DNA of 64,000 nucleotides from JAEUIE01 sp046350055 (GTDB taxonomy: Bacteria > Planctomycetota > Planctomycetia > Gemmatales > HRBIN36), in the NCBI GenBank assembly GCA_046350055.1, contig JAXMBC010000001.1:4836001-4900000 (forward strand). The letters are read 5' to 3'. Made by a program: the position numbers and the translations under genes. The notes beneath the pieces are model-generated. The model was not told the DNA's origin, ran no database searches, and saw only the letters and a list, made by a program, of their open reading frames with translations. Position 1 is the first letter of the stretch. Every line of letters begins with the position of its first letter. Of the stretch, positions 1 through 8,275 are shown piece after piece.

Positions 1-1297
1 CGTCAGCACTGACCGGAGTGAATTGCTCGGTAGCAGGGATGTCCCTCACCGTCTGATCGAGACTTCCTAAATGACCAAAGACTGGCGCAAGTTGATGCAG
101 TGCTGCCCAACATCGAAACCAGTATGGCTTCACCAGGGGCCCACGTAGTATTCCCAGATGGATCCAACCGACATACTCAGCAGTACCAGCCTCGTGTAGC
201 AGGTGTGCCAGATGGAACGCTGTCTCAGACTGCTCCAGAGGTTCGGGTTTCCTCGTGCACGATTCCAGTAACTCACTGTCAGGCCCACGCCAGGCGATCA
301 GACTATTCGAGGCATAAGGCCACACTGCACTATCGGCACTGAAGTGTAAAGATCGCTTGACACCATAGGAATGAAGCAACGTCGGTAGCGTGGGGCCAGC
401 AGCATAGCTACGTCGACCAGCGTTTTCCGGCATGCGACTCGATAACTTTTGAGCCAACTTCAATCCTGCATGAACATTCTCCAACCAGTTGCTGAATGGC
501 AGCATTGCATCAGGCTGTTCATGTTGATTGGCCACCCACCAGTCAATAGCTGCCTCCTTTATTCTGCTTTGCAATTGCTCAGCTACTGCTGGATGTGATT
601 CAATCCATCGACTGATCCATTCGCCACTACTGATCAGCGTGATCGAGTGCCATTCGTTTAGCCAGTCAGCCAGCATACTCTGTTCAGGCGGGCCTGAGGG
701 TGATAATGAAATAGCCTGATATAACTGCGAAGGCTGCATTACTTCGCGAGCACCCTGGAGCAGATGGGCAGCCTGCCCCAGCAGGCGACTGCGATCCTCC
801 TCGCTATGTGTCGTGGCAGCCTCTTTTACTGCAGCATAAAAGCCATCTTTGTCGAGCGGATTGACATGGTCCTGTGCCTCAGCGTATGCCTCCAGCAGTA
901 TGTAGCCCAGTCCAATTCCAGCGAAGGATAGAGAGGAATCCAACTGAAATTCATCTCGTGAACGACCCAGTGCCAAAGCAAGATGTTGCCAGGTTTCTTC
1001 CAGAGACGTGTTTGCTTCAACAACCAGGGAACCAGCCGCAATGTGCTCATCGTGCCACGATGGGGACTGATACTGGTATGCCGTCCTTGGCACGATGAAC
1101 AATGTTGGAGTTTGAGGAGATTCAAATTCTTCATGGGTTCCGATAACAGGAAGCCCCTGTGACTCGGCCAGAATCAATGGATGCCACAGGGCCAGGTAGC
1201 CATTCAACCAGGCATCAGCATCATCCTGATGTATGGTATGCCGGTACTTGCTCGAAGGTCGCTGGCTACTGAGCAGGACTAGTTGACGCGCTGACAT
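1..1297 (-). CDS. Large protein of unknown function, C-terminus cut by window edge
   Basis: An open frame runs from an ATG at 1297 down to base 1 without a stop, giving at least 432 residues (starts MSARQLVLLSSQ, with WLNGYLALWHP near residue 50). It overlaps the 3' end of the CoaC-like gene by 32 bases, so it is the last visible gene of a three-gene minus-strand operon (M3 peptidase, CoaC-like, this one). No signal peptide or membrane segment is seen; the chain is acidic and rich in Trp and His. I do not recognise the family. The HPLILAESQGLPVIG-type N-terminus recalls large polysaccharide-active planctomycete proteins, but that is a weak impression. Codon use is like its neighbours. Confidence 0.75.
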   Translation of the reverse strand, partial: MSARQLVLLSSQRPSSKYRHTIHQDDADAWLNGYLALWHPLILAESQGLPVIGTHEEFESPQTPTLFIVPRTAYQYQSPSWHDEHIAAGSLVVEANTSLEETWQHLALALGRSRDEFQLDSSLSFAGIGLGYILLEAYAEAQDHVNPLDKDGFYAAVKEAATTHSEEDRSRLLGQAAHLLQGAREVMQPSQLYQAISLSPSGPPEQSMLADWLNEWHSITLISSGEWISRWIESHPAVAEQLQSRIKEAAIDWWVANQHEQPDAMLPFSNWLENVHAGLKLAQKLSSRMPENAGRRSYAAGPTLPTLLHSYGVKRSLHFSADSAVWPYASNSLIAWRGPDSELLESCTRKPEPLEQSETAFHLAHLLHEAGTAEYVGWIHLGILRGPLVKPYWFRCWAALHQLAPVFGHLGSLDQTVRDIPATEQFTPVSAD

Positions 1298-1931
1298 AAA
1301 CTTGCCTCGACCATTGGTGCTGAACCGCTTCTACGATTTCGATTACTTCCGCCATGGCGCCTTGCCCGACATCCCCGCATGCAAGTTTCTTGGAGACTGG
1401 ACCTGCAATGCTGAACTGCGGCAAGCCAGCCAGGCGAATGCCATTCGCCACATCATCAGCGTTCTTCTTCTTTTTACTTTTGATTTTGTACTGCTTGGCT
1501 AGTCGTCGCAAGTGCTGCACGGTCAGCGGATGCCCCCACATCAGCGTGTTCATGGCTGGAGCAATGAGAACGGGCTTATTCAAGTCCCATGCTCGCCAGA
1601 CGCATGTCAGACAGTTGTCTGAAAGCCCGACAGCAAGCTTCGCCAGGGTATTGGCATCGAGTGGAGCAATAACAAGAAAATCCGCCCACCGACGCAACTC
1701 AATATGCAGTACATCTTCTGTTCGCTGCCATAGCTTTCCTCCCTCACGACCCGGCCATTCGTCACGATCTAGTAAGACTTTGGCAGGTACAGCATCGACC
1801 TTGAAGAAATATAGTGAGGCTTCCGTGGCTACCACTTTGATCTCATGCCCGGCGTTTTGCAAAGCATACACCAATTCCGGCGTTTTGATCGCAGCAACCG
1901 AACCGGTAACTCCCAGCAGAACCCTGGCCAT
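1266..1931 (-). CDS. Phosphopantothenoylcysteine decarboxylase-like flavoprotein (CoaC type)
   Basis: A 221-residue HFCD-family flavoprotein. In coenzyme A synthesis these FMN proteins decarboxylate 4'-phosphopantothenoylcysteine in the cytosol. Visible signatures are the N-terminal LLGVTGSVAAIK loop (residues 5-16), the PAMNTLMW motif near residues 123-130 (the PXMNXXMW fingerprint of this branch) and a flap segment ACGDVGQGAMAE near residues 185-196 with the expected Cys. There is no C-terminal synthase (CoaB) domain, so this is a stand-alone decarboxylase, or a related HFCD enzyme such as a UbiX- or lantibiotic-type flavoprotein; PAMN plus ACG favours the CoaC role. It starts 8 bases after the upstream peptidase gene ends and overlaps the downstream gene by 32 bases. 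Confidence 0.85.
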   Translation of the reverse strand: MARVLLGVTGSVAAIKTPELVYALQNAGHEIKVVATEASLYFFKVDAVPAKVLLDRDEWPGREGGKLWQRTEDVLHIELRRWADFLVIAPLDANTLAKLAVGLSDNCLTCVWRAWDLNKPVLIAPAMNTLMWGHPLTVQHLRRLAKQYKIKSKKKKNADDVANGIRLAGLPQFSIAGPVSKKLACGDVGQGAMAEVIEIVEAVQHQWSRQVYVSASTSPAQ

Positions 1932-1939
1932 AACGCTCC

Positions 1940-3742
1940 CTATTGCACCTGGAGACTCAGCTCTTCAGCTTTCGTTACCATCCGATCCAGCAGCGATAAC
2001 CCCTGATTCCAGAAGGCAGGCTGATTGATGTCAATACCCAGGCGGGCAACCAGTTCGGGCGGGCTCATCGAACCGCCAGACGTCAGTAGTTGCATGTACT
2101 TTGGCACAAAAGCATTACCATCACGCTGATATTGCTCATAGAGCGCCAGTACCAGCAATTCGCCAAACGAGTATGCATAACAATAGAAAGGCACATGCAC
2201 GAAATGGCCAATGTAAAGCCACCACCAGGCGTAATCGTCCGTTAACTTCACTGCATTGCCGTGCATGGGGCCATTGGCTTCCATCCACAGTTGATTGAGT
2301 CGCTCTGTAGTCAGTTCTCCTTCAGCCTGCCTGGCTGCATGAGCCTTCTGTTCAAAGCGGGTCAGAACGACTTGCCGGAAGACAGTGGCAAAGGCATCTT
2401 CGATCTTGCTGCAGAGCAGCGCCAACTGCACCTTGGGCTCAGGATGCATTTCCATCAACCGGCGAAAGGTCAGCATCTCTCCAAACACGCTCGCCGTTTC
2501 TGCCGTGGTCAATGGTGTATCGCATTGCAGGTATCCAACATGCCGGGATACATATTGATGCAAGCCATGGCCGAGTTCATGTGCCAGGGTCATCACATCA
2601 CGAAGCTTATCGGTATAGCTCATGAGAATGTAGGGATGCGCACTGGGAATGGTGGAAGCACTGAAAGCCCCCCCCCGTTTCCCCGGACGTGGCTCCGCAT
2701 CAATCCAGCATTTCCTGAAAAACTCACCGACGATGCGACCCGCTTCAGGACTGAATGCGCGATAGCTCTCTTCCACGATCCGTTGAGCATCGCTCCAGCT
2801 GCATGATGGCATATCGCTGCCAAGTGGAGCATAGCGATCGTAGTCGTGCAGTGTCGGCAGGCTCAGGAGTTTTGCTTTGAGTCGATAATATCGTGCTACC
2901 ATCCCCTGATGCTGCTCTACTGCCGCTAGCAGCGCATCCACACTGGCCTGGGTGATTTCATTGGCAAGGTTACGAGACTGCATGGGATGACTAAATCGCC
3001 GCAGTTTAGTGTCGCTAGAGTGATCCTGCAACAGGGTATTGAAGATATAGGTGAGCAGCTTGCTGTGCTGTTTGAGTCCAGCAGTAATAGCCTCAGCAGC
3101 CTGGCGTCGGGTTTCCTGAGACGGATCGTACAGTTTGGCCAGCAGTTGCTGCAATGTTTGCTTCTCATTCTTTCCATTAACCTGGAGAAAGAACTCCATG
3201 CCCGCTACTGTTTCATCAAAGAGTCGAACGAACGCAGCCTTGCCGGTATTCGTTTTCTCATCGAGCAGCTTTTCTTCCGGTTCGGTGAGATAATGAGGCT
3301 TCAATTGCCTTTTGACTTCCAGGTAATGTCTCCAGTTCTGGAGCTCCTCTTGTGCCAGTAAATGCTCTGCGATGGCATCATCGATGGCCACCCATTCAAG
3401 ATCAAAGAAGATCAGATGCTGATTGGCCTCTGTTCGGGCTTCGCGCGTTTTGCTGAGTAACGCACCATGGCGGGCATCATCTGTCTTGGCCGCATGCAGC
3501 AAATGTGCGTAGATCAGGGGCTTGTCCAACTGCTCGCTGAGTGATTCCAGTTCCTTCAGAGCATCCGCAAGCACTTTAGCAGTGACTTTCCCATTGATCT
3601 TGCCTCGATATTTTTCGCTGAACGCTTTTGCACGCTGGCGAGCTTGATCCATGTCGCCCTGCAGAGCAGGGTCATCAATGGAACGATAAAGATCCTGCAG
3701 ATTCCACTGAACACCTGTTGCACTGGAGGTAGAGGTTGTCAT
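1940..3742 (-). CDS. Oligoendopeptidase F-like M3 family zinc metallopeptidase
   Basis: A 600-residue M3-type peptidase that should cleave short peptides in the cytosol. The zinc site is clear: MTLAHELGHGLHQYV carries HExxH, and the third ligand Glu lies about 25 residues on in TTAETASVFGEM. The N-terminal helical domain and the length fit the PepF family. I placed the start at ATG 3742 (MTTSTSSATGVQ), because the longer frame reads through the divergent Rieske promoter and adds 50 residues of non-family sequence. There is no signal peptide. A run of nine G on the coding strand (2668-2676) sits just before the conserved GGAFSAS segment and keeps the frame open. It heads the operon with the CoaC-like gene. 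Confidence 0.9.
   Translation of the reverse strand: MTTSTSSATGVQWNLQDLYRSIDDPALQGDMDQARQRAKAFSEKYRGKINGKVTAKVLADALKELESLSEQLDKPLIYAHLLHAAKTDDARHGALLSKTREARTEANQHLIFFDLEWVAIDDAIAEHLLAQEELQNWRHYLEVKRQLKPHYLTEPEEKLLDEKTNTGKAAFVRLFDETVAGMEFFLQVNGKNEKQTLQQLLAKLYDPSQETRRQAAEAITAGLKQHSKLLTYIFNTLLQDHSSDTKLRRFSHPMQSRNLANEITQASVDALLAAVEQHQGMVARYYRLKAKLLSLPTLHDYDRYAPLGSDMPSCSWSDAQRIVEESYRAFSPEAGRIVGEFFRKCWIDAEPRPGKRGGAFSASTIPSAHPYILMSYTDKLRDVMTLAHELGHGLHQYVSRHVGYLQCDTPLTTAETASVFGEMLTFRRLMEMHPEPKVQLALLCSKIEDAFATVFRQVVLTRFEQKAHAARQAEGELTTERLNQLWMEANGPMHGNAVKLTDDYAWWWLYIGHFVHVPFYCYAYSFGELLVLALYEQYQRDGNAFVPKYMQLLTSGGSMSPPELVARLGIDINQPAFWNQGLSLLDRMVTKAEELSLQVQ
2668..2676 (-). repeat. Nine-base G homopolymer inside the M3 peptidase gene
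   Basis: The plus strand has nine consecutive C at 2668-2676, read as nine G in the peptidase frame (…GKRGGAF…). I noticed no comparably long single-base run elsewhere in the window. A one-base change would truncate the enzyme before its HExxH zinc site. It could be a slippage site or a sequencing-prone spot. Confidence 0.7.
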
Positions 3743-3804
3743 CGTTCTCTGAGCCGACTCTGAATAGGATAGTAGTACTGTCATCATACCGTTTGAGGCT
3801 CGGC

Positions 3805-4125
3805 ATGTCTGAGTTTGTAACACTCTGCAATGTGAATGATCTTGCTCCGGGCCAATCCAGAGCATTTGCCCTGGATAAAAAAATGATTGCACTCTTTCAT
3901 CTGGCAGACGGTGGCTGGGCCGCTATTGACGATTATTGTCCGCATATGGGAGCCTCCCTGGCCGAGGGAACTGTATGTGATCGCGTGGTGCAGTGCCCCT
4001 GGCATGCATGGGAGTTCAGCCTGGACACTGGCAAATGGGTGAACAGCCCCAAGCTGAGTATTGCCTGTTACGACGTGCAAGTAGAGGGAGATCAGGTCAA
4101 AGTGCGACCAAAGACGGCATCATGA
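3805..4125 (+). CDS. Rieske [2Fe-2S] ferredoxin-type protein (NirD-like)
   Basis: A 106-residue single-domain Rieske protein. The two cluster-binding boxes are intact: CPHMG (Cys45, His47) and CPWH (Cys64, His67). Such small soluble Rieske proteins carry electrons to oxygenases or nitrite reductase (NirD). With no reductase next door the partner is unknown. The start is ATG 3805, preceded by GAGG six bases upstream; a longer frame from 3736 would overlap the divergent peptidase start. It is divergent from the M3 peptidase gene (62 bases apart) and its last six bases overlap the 3' end of the convergent kinase gene. Confidence 0.88.
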   Translation: MSEFVTLCNVNDLAPGQSRAFALDKKMIALFHLADGGWAAIDDYCPHMGASLAEGTVCDRVVQCPWHAWEFSLDTGKWVNSPKLSIACYDVQVEGDQVKVRPKTAS

Positions 4126-5661
4126 TGCCGTCGAAGCCAGCGCCGGCAGTGTGATGTTCAGATCGCTGGCACTGTGGGTTTGCAATGACTGCAAATCACT
4201 CATCAGCTCCTCGTAGCTCTGATAGCGATCGTTGGGGTCCTTGGCCATCATTCTCAGGATCACTTCCGAAACAGCTCCATCCAAACCACTGACTCGCAGA
4301 TGTGGTGGAGCTGGCATTTCCCGCGTGTGCTTCAGCATGATTTCCATGCGATTCTTGCCTTTGAAAGGCATCTCGCCCACCACCGCATGATAGAAGGTGG
4401 CTCCCAGCGAATAGATATCGGTTCGCAGATCAATTTCACCACTCGTACACAGTTCCGGTGCCATATACGCAGCTGTTCCAGCAATAACTCCAGAACTCAT
4501 TGTGCTCGCCACTGCACAGCTATCGGTAGTCAGAGCAAGGCCAAGATCAGCCAGTTTGATGCTCCCGTCTCGCGAGAGCAGGATATTCCCAGGCTTGACA
4601 TCACGATGCACCAGGCCAATTTTCCGCTGGGCCGAGGAGAGGCCTTCGCATACCGCAGTCATGATCTTGATACAGCAATCCAGCCTGAGGCGACCGACAT
4701 GGCTGAGCATATCGCTGAGCGTCAAACCATCCACATATTCGAGAACAAGGAATGGAAACGGCACATCCTCTTCGAGGTCATGCACTCTCACCAGGTTGGG
4801 ATGATTGAACCGAGCGAGAAGCTGGGCTTCGCGACGAAGTTGCTCCAGCATCTGCTGCTGATCATCAGACAGTCCTTCCTCGCGATCCATCTTGAGTATC
4901 TTCACAGCCACCGTGCTATTCAGCGAACGATTCAGGGCACGAAAGACGACAGCCGTCCCACCTCGTGCTACTTCGTCTGTTAACAGGTATTTGCCATACT
5001 GGTCACCCACCTCTGGAAATCGACGACGGTCAGGAGGTAATGATGGACGATCCTGCACTGTGCCATAGCGACTCCCACCACCCAGACTGGCAGAAGATCG
5101 GCTGGCTGTTGCCACCGGGGCATGTACAGGGGCATGCAGTGGTTGTGATGTTGGCTGCTCAATCGGAGGTAAGGGTGCGGCCTGCGACTTGGCTTCCGCT
5201 CGTCGGTTGAGCCAGTCGCGTACTTCACTTAAACGATTTGGAACTGGCGGCATCGATCCTGGTCGTGGATTTGCGTCACTTTTTTCAGAAGAATGACGAG
5301 GGTAGTAAATACCAGCTTGCTGCGCGTATTCGCGGAGCCGCTGGTGGCCTTGTTCGCCGAAAATACGCCGGGGGTCGCAGTAGGTCAGAATACCTTTGCG
5401 AAACATCTCAATCGTACGGATAGCTTCTTTGACGAAGACCCCCTGCCGCACCATGAAATCGACGATGTTCTCCTCGGGGCCACGATCTACGAGCCACCAC
5501 GACTCCAGGGCACGGTAGTCCGTCTCGCTCAGATTGGGGTGAGAGGCTATGATCTTCAGTAGAACTGGGTCCGAGGCATCCACGGGCGGCGATCCAACAG
5601 ATGAAATTTCAACACTTCTACTGTAGGTTGTATTGCAAGGCTCTGCAAACGAGATTGTCAT
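4120..5661 (-). CDS. Cytosolic serine/threonine protein kinase (PknB-like)
   Basis: A protein of about 513 residues with a Hanks-type kinase domain in its C-terminal half. It shows a Gly loop (ARGGTAVVFRA), the VAVKIL lysine, catalytic loop HRDVKPGNILL, DLG in place of the usual DFG, and the APE-equivalent MAPE. The first ~190 residues are unrelated to kinases: a helical segment (SHPNLSETDYRALESW) and a Pro/Ser-rich linker. There is no membrane segment, unlike many PknB proteins, so it probably acts in the cytosol on unknown substrates. ATG 5661 is assigned because the frame upstream would lie inside mobA. That start lacks a good ribosome site and overlaps the mobA start, so an alternative GTG or TTG further in is possible. 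Confidence 0.88.
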   Translation of the reverse strand: MTISFAEPCNTTYSRSVEISSVGSPPVDASDPVLLKIIASHPNLSETDYRALESWWLVDRGPEENIVDFMVRQGVFVKEAIRTIEMFRKGILTYCDPRRIFGEQGHQRLREYAQQAGIYYPRHSSEKSDANPRPGSMPPVPNRLSEVRDWLNRRAEAKSQAAPLPPIEQPTSQPLHAPVHAPVATASRSSASLGGGSRYGTVQDRPSLPPDRRRFPEVGDQYGKYLLTDEVARGGTAVVFRALNRSLNSTVAVKILKMDREEGLSDDQQQMLEQLRREAQLLARFNHPNLVRVHDLEEDVPFPFLVLEYVDGLTLSDMLSHVGRLRLDCCIKIMTAVCEGLSSAQRKIGLVHRDVKPGNILLSRDGSIKLADLGLALTTDSCAVASTMSSGVIAGTAAYMAPELCTSGEIDLRTDIYSLGATFYHAVVGEMPFKGKNRMEIMLKHTREMPAPPHLRVSGLDGAVSEVILRMMAKDPNDRYQSYEELMSDLQSLQTHSASDLNITLPALASTAS

Positions 5662-6337
5662 GAAAGATGATACGCCTTGCACACAATTAGGCGGAATAAT
5701 TCTGGCCGGAGGGGCCAGCAAGAGAATGGGCAAAGACAAGGCTGGATTGCAGTGGCAGGGAACTACTATCCTCAAGTGCCTATGTAATTCCCTGAATGCT
5801 CTGTCGCCTCTGGTTGTCGTTGGCCCGTTTCATCGCCAGATGATACCACTTCAAGCCGGTATTCGAGTAGAGTTTGATGCCAAACCGTATGCTGGCCCGC
5901 TTGCGGGTCTGGCACACGGTCTCGAGTCTTTTCCTGCATCTTCCCATGTGTTTGTAACTGGTTGCGATTACCCAGGAATGAATATGCTAGTCGCTACCCA
6001 ACTTCATCAGGAATTAGAGCAAGCGGATGCAGTCGTCTTAACTCACAGAGGATACAGGCAACCGCTACCTGGCGTATACCGAGCATCCATCCTGCCTTGC
6101 TTACAGCAACTACTTCATCGAAGTGAAACAAGTTTACAGGCATTACTCAATGCTATTGAAACGAAACTCGTTCCAGAATCGGTCTGGCAAACATGGCCTG
6201 ATATTACAAGTCAACTGACTCACTTCAACACATGGGAAGAGTATGAAGCCGCACTGAGCCTTACTTCGGCTGCCGCTTCTTCCAGCCAACCAGACCACCC
6301 AGTGCAGCTGACTGGCGAGCAGCCCCATCCTCAGTAA
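5660..6337 (+). CDS. mobA: Molybdenum cofactor guanylyltransferase
   Basis: A 225-residue nucleotidyltransferase that attaches GMP to molybdopterin. The signature LAGGASKRMGKDKA (residues 15-28) is the MobA variant of the GT-A nucleotide-binding loop. FDAKPYAGPLAGLAHGL and VTGCDYPGM match the later conserved blocks, including the metal-binding Asp in the GCD motif. The length slightly exceeds the ~195 of E. coli MobA because of a low-complexity Ser/Gln tail. ATG 5660 has GAG six bases upstream. The tail overlaps the convergent zinc-ribbon gene by 77 bases. No other molybdenum cofactor gene is in the window. Confidence 0.9.
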   Translation: MKDDTPCTQLGGIILAGGASKRMGKDKAGLQWQGTTILKCLCNSLNALSPLVVVGPFHRQMIPLQAGIRVEFDAKPYAGPLAGLAHGLESFPASSHVFVTGCDYPGMNMLVATQLHQELEQADAVVLTHRGYRQPLPGVYRASILPCLQQLLHRSETSLQALLNAIETKLVPESVWQTWPDITSQLTHFNTWEEYEAALSLTSAAASSSQPDHPVQLTGEQPHPQ

Positions 6338-8219
6338 TTGCATTCACAATTGCTACCTGGGGCGACTTTTCGATCTCTGCCTGCTGACGCGCCAAGGCAT
6401 ATGCAGCAAGGGTGAGTGAAGAACTGTTGGCAGGCAATCCCTTGATAAGGGATTCAGCTTCGCCAGGTTTTACACTTCGCTGCCTGGCAACAAGTGCTCG
6501 TGCCAATTGCCCCGCTGCAGGAACTTCATCGAGTTTCAACTGAGTGATGCGTTCTTCTGCCAGTGTTCCTTGTCCTGCCCGGGCAGTCAGTTCACACAAC
6601 CTGACATGTGCATATACACGATTCTTCCAATCTGCCTCACGACGCTGTGTATAAATCTGTGCGATCTGCATGGCATCACTGAGACGTGCTAATGCCTCAG
6701 GATACCGTTTTGACTCAATCGCATGTTCCGCAACTTCGAGGTAGGAAAGCAGATTGATCTCAGCCAGGCCCGCTTCCTTGCGTTTCTTGTAGAGTTCCGT
6801 CCCAGATGCATCTTGATTACTGCGGAGCAACCCGACCATTTTCCCCAGGTCCATATCAACTTCTGCCTCTTTACTTACCTCCATATCGACTGGCAGGACT
6901 GAAGCCATAGCCGCTACGAAGGCACGGGGCACGGGCATACCAGCCTTGTACATCTTTCGCTCGCCTGCATTGGCATTCGGACCGATCAGACGAATTGCAC
7001 TCTCTTTTGCATCGGCATACACGAGTTCCTGAGCCAGGATACCCAGCCCATTCAATTGCTCACTATAGTCCATCATGTTTACAAGAGTTTTTCCTGGCTG
7101 ACTGGCAGCGCCCTGTGCAGCGAGGTTGGCAGGCGGAGAAGCTTGTTTAATCACAGTTGTTAACAGGTGTTGTGCCAGCGTGATTTTCTCAGGTTGACCA
7201 GCAGCCAGCCGAAGGACGGTCCGGCAAAGTTGCCTGAGAACAGCTTCCCGTGGCTCCCCCGACTTCACTGACGTGAGAAGTTGCACAAGAAAAGGCAAAT
7301 CCACTAGAGGCTTTTCCTGCTTGGGGTCCAGGGAGACATAATTGCCAACCACGTCCGCGCAGTCCATAGCCTGAGCCCATGTCCAGACTGGATCGTTGGT
7401 GGAGGTCAAGGCTTTACGATATTCCGCCAGCCCCTCTCGCTGGATATCGGCACTGGCGCCTGTCAAAAGTTGCCATTCCCCGAGCCCGCAGCGGAGAGTA
7501 GCCTGCACTTCCGCAGGTGTGTTACCTTGCAGAGATTGTCGTACCGAGGCAAGAACACTGCTTTCCAGATTCGCGCGACTGAACTTTTTCCAATACCACC
7601 AACTCACTGTCAGGACGCCAATCAACATGAATGCAATGACGCCGTAACGTGCATAGTCCTTTGCCGACAGTTTCCGTTTCGCTTTAGGCAGTGCTTTAGC
7701 TTCTTCCAAGGCCTCCAGGCTGACTCGAGCAACAGCCTCGTTTCCCCAAGCACCTTCAAGCCTCACTTCCTCCTTTTTGGCAAGACTGGGACCTTGTATC
7801 TCTTTTTCGCGCCAGTCTTTCGGCTTGCCTGTGTCGTGCTTCGGTACGGCAATAATGCGTCGGCAGGATGGACAGGGATGGCGTTTACCTGCATGTTCGG
7901 CTGCAAGCTTGACCGTTTCATCGCACTGAGGACAGGTGAACTCAATCATCTCAGTCTTGAGGTCCGTCTCAGCTGCAGCCTTTTCCGTCTGCACCGCTTC
8001 ACTGGCGAGCATATCGAAATCGATAATCTGCTCTTCACCTTCTGCGTTCCCTGCTGATGTACCTGCAGCAGCCTGGACCGGTAATCTTAATTCTTCCGCA
8101 GATGGCAAACGAATATGTTGCTTGCAGGCGACGCAGGAGATCTTCTTGCCTGCATGCTTGGAATCGATTCGAAGCTGCTTTTTACACTGCTGGTTGGGAC
8201 AATTGATACGAATCAGCAT
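6261..8219 (-). CDS. Zinc-ribbon membrane protein of unknown function
   Basis: A 652-residue protein with two N-terminal zinc ribbons of the MJ0042/planctomycete type: CPNQQCKKQL…CVACKQHI (residues ~6-34) and FTCPQCDETV…CPSCRRII (~94-122). These are followed by an acidic linker, one membrane segment (YGVIAFMLIGVLTVSWWYW, about residue 210) and a ~420-residue helical, TPR-like domain. The topology suggests ribbons in the cytoplasm and the helical part outside the inner membrane. Such ribbons are frequent in planctomycete proteins and their ligand is unknown. ATG 8219 has AAGGGA upstream. The gene follows ispG by 56 bases on the same strand and may be co-transcribed. Confidence 0.85.
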   Translation of the reverse strand: MLIRINCPNQQCKKQLRIDSKHAGKKISCVACKQHIRLPSAEELRLPVQAAAGTSAGNAEGEEQIIDFDMLASEAVQTEKAAAETDLKTEMIEFTCPQCDETVKLAAEHAGKRHPCPSCRRIIAVPKHDTGKPKDWREKEIQGPSLAKKEEVRLEGAWGNEAVARVSLEALEEAKALPKAKRKLSAKDYARYGVIAFMLIGVLTVSWWYWKKFSRANLESSVLASVRQSLQGNTPAEVQATLRCGLGEWQLLTGASADIQREGLAEYRKALTSTNDPVWTWAQAMDCADVVGNYVSLDPKQEKPLVDLPFLVQLLTSVKSGEPREAVLRQLCRTVLRLAAGQPEKITLAQHLLTTVIKQASPPANLAAQGAASQPGKTLVNMMDYSEQLNGLGILAQELVYADAKESAIRLIGPNANAGERKMYKAGMPVPRAFVAAMASVLPVDMEVSKEAEVDMDLGKMVGLLRSNQDASGTELYKKRKEAGLAEINLLSYLEVAEHAIESKRYPEALARLSDAMQIAQIYTQRREADWKNRVYAHVRLCELTARAGQGTLAEERITQLKLDEVPAAGQLARALVARQRSVKPGEAESLIKGLPANSSSLTLAAYALARQQAEIEKSPQVAIVNAITEDGAARQSAALGGLVGWKKRQPK

Positions 8220-8275
8220 GGGCGAATCCCTTGACTTACTCTCATCATGTGCACATTTGGTCGACTCTGCAAGCA

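Noticed and set aside
826..1134. Minus-strand 102-residue frame in the first kilobase
   Set aside because: Lies in another frame of the longer coding region 1-1297, which has better codon usage and a coupled start.
1354..2028. 224-residue plus-strand frame
   Set aside because: Antisense shadow of the CoaC-like gene; Ser/Arg-rich and without family motifs.
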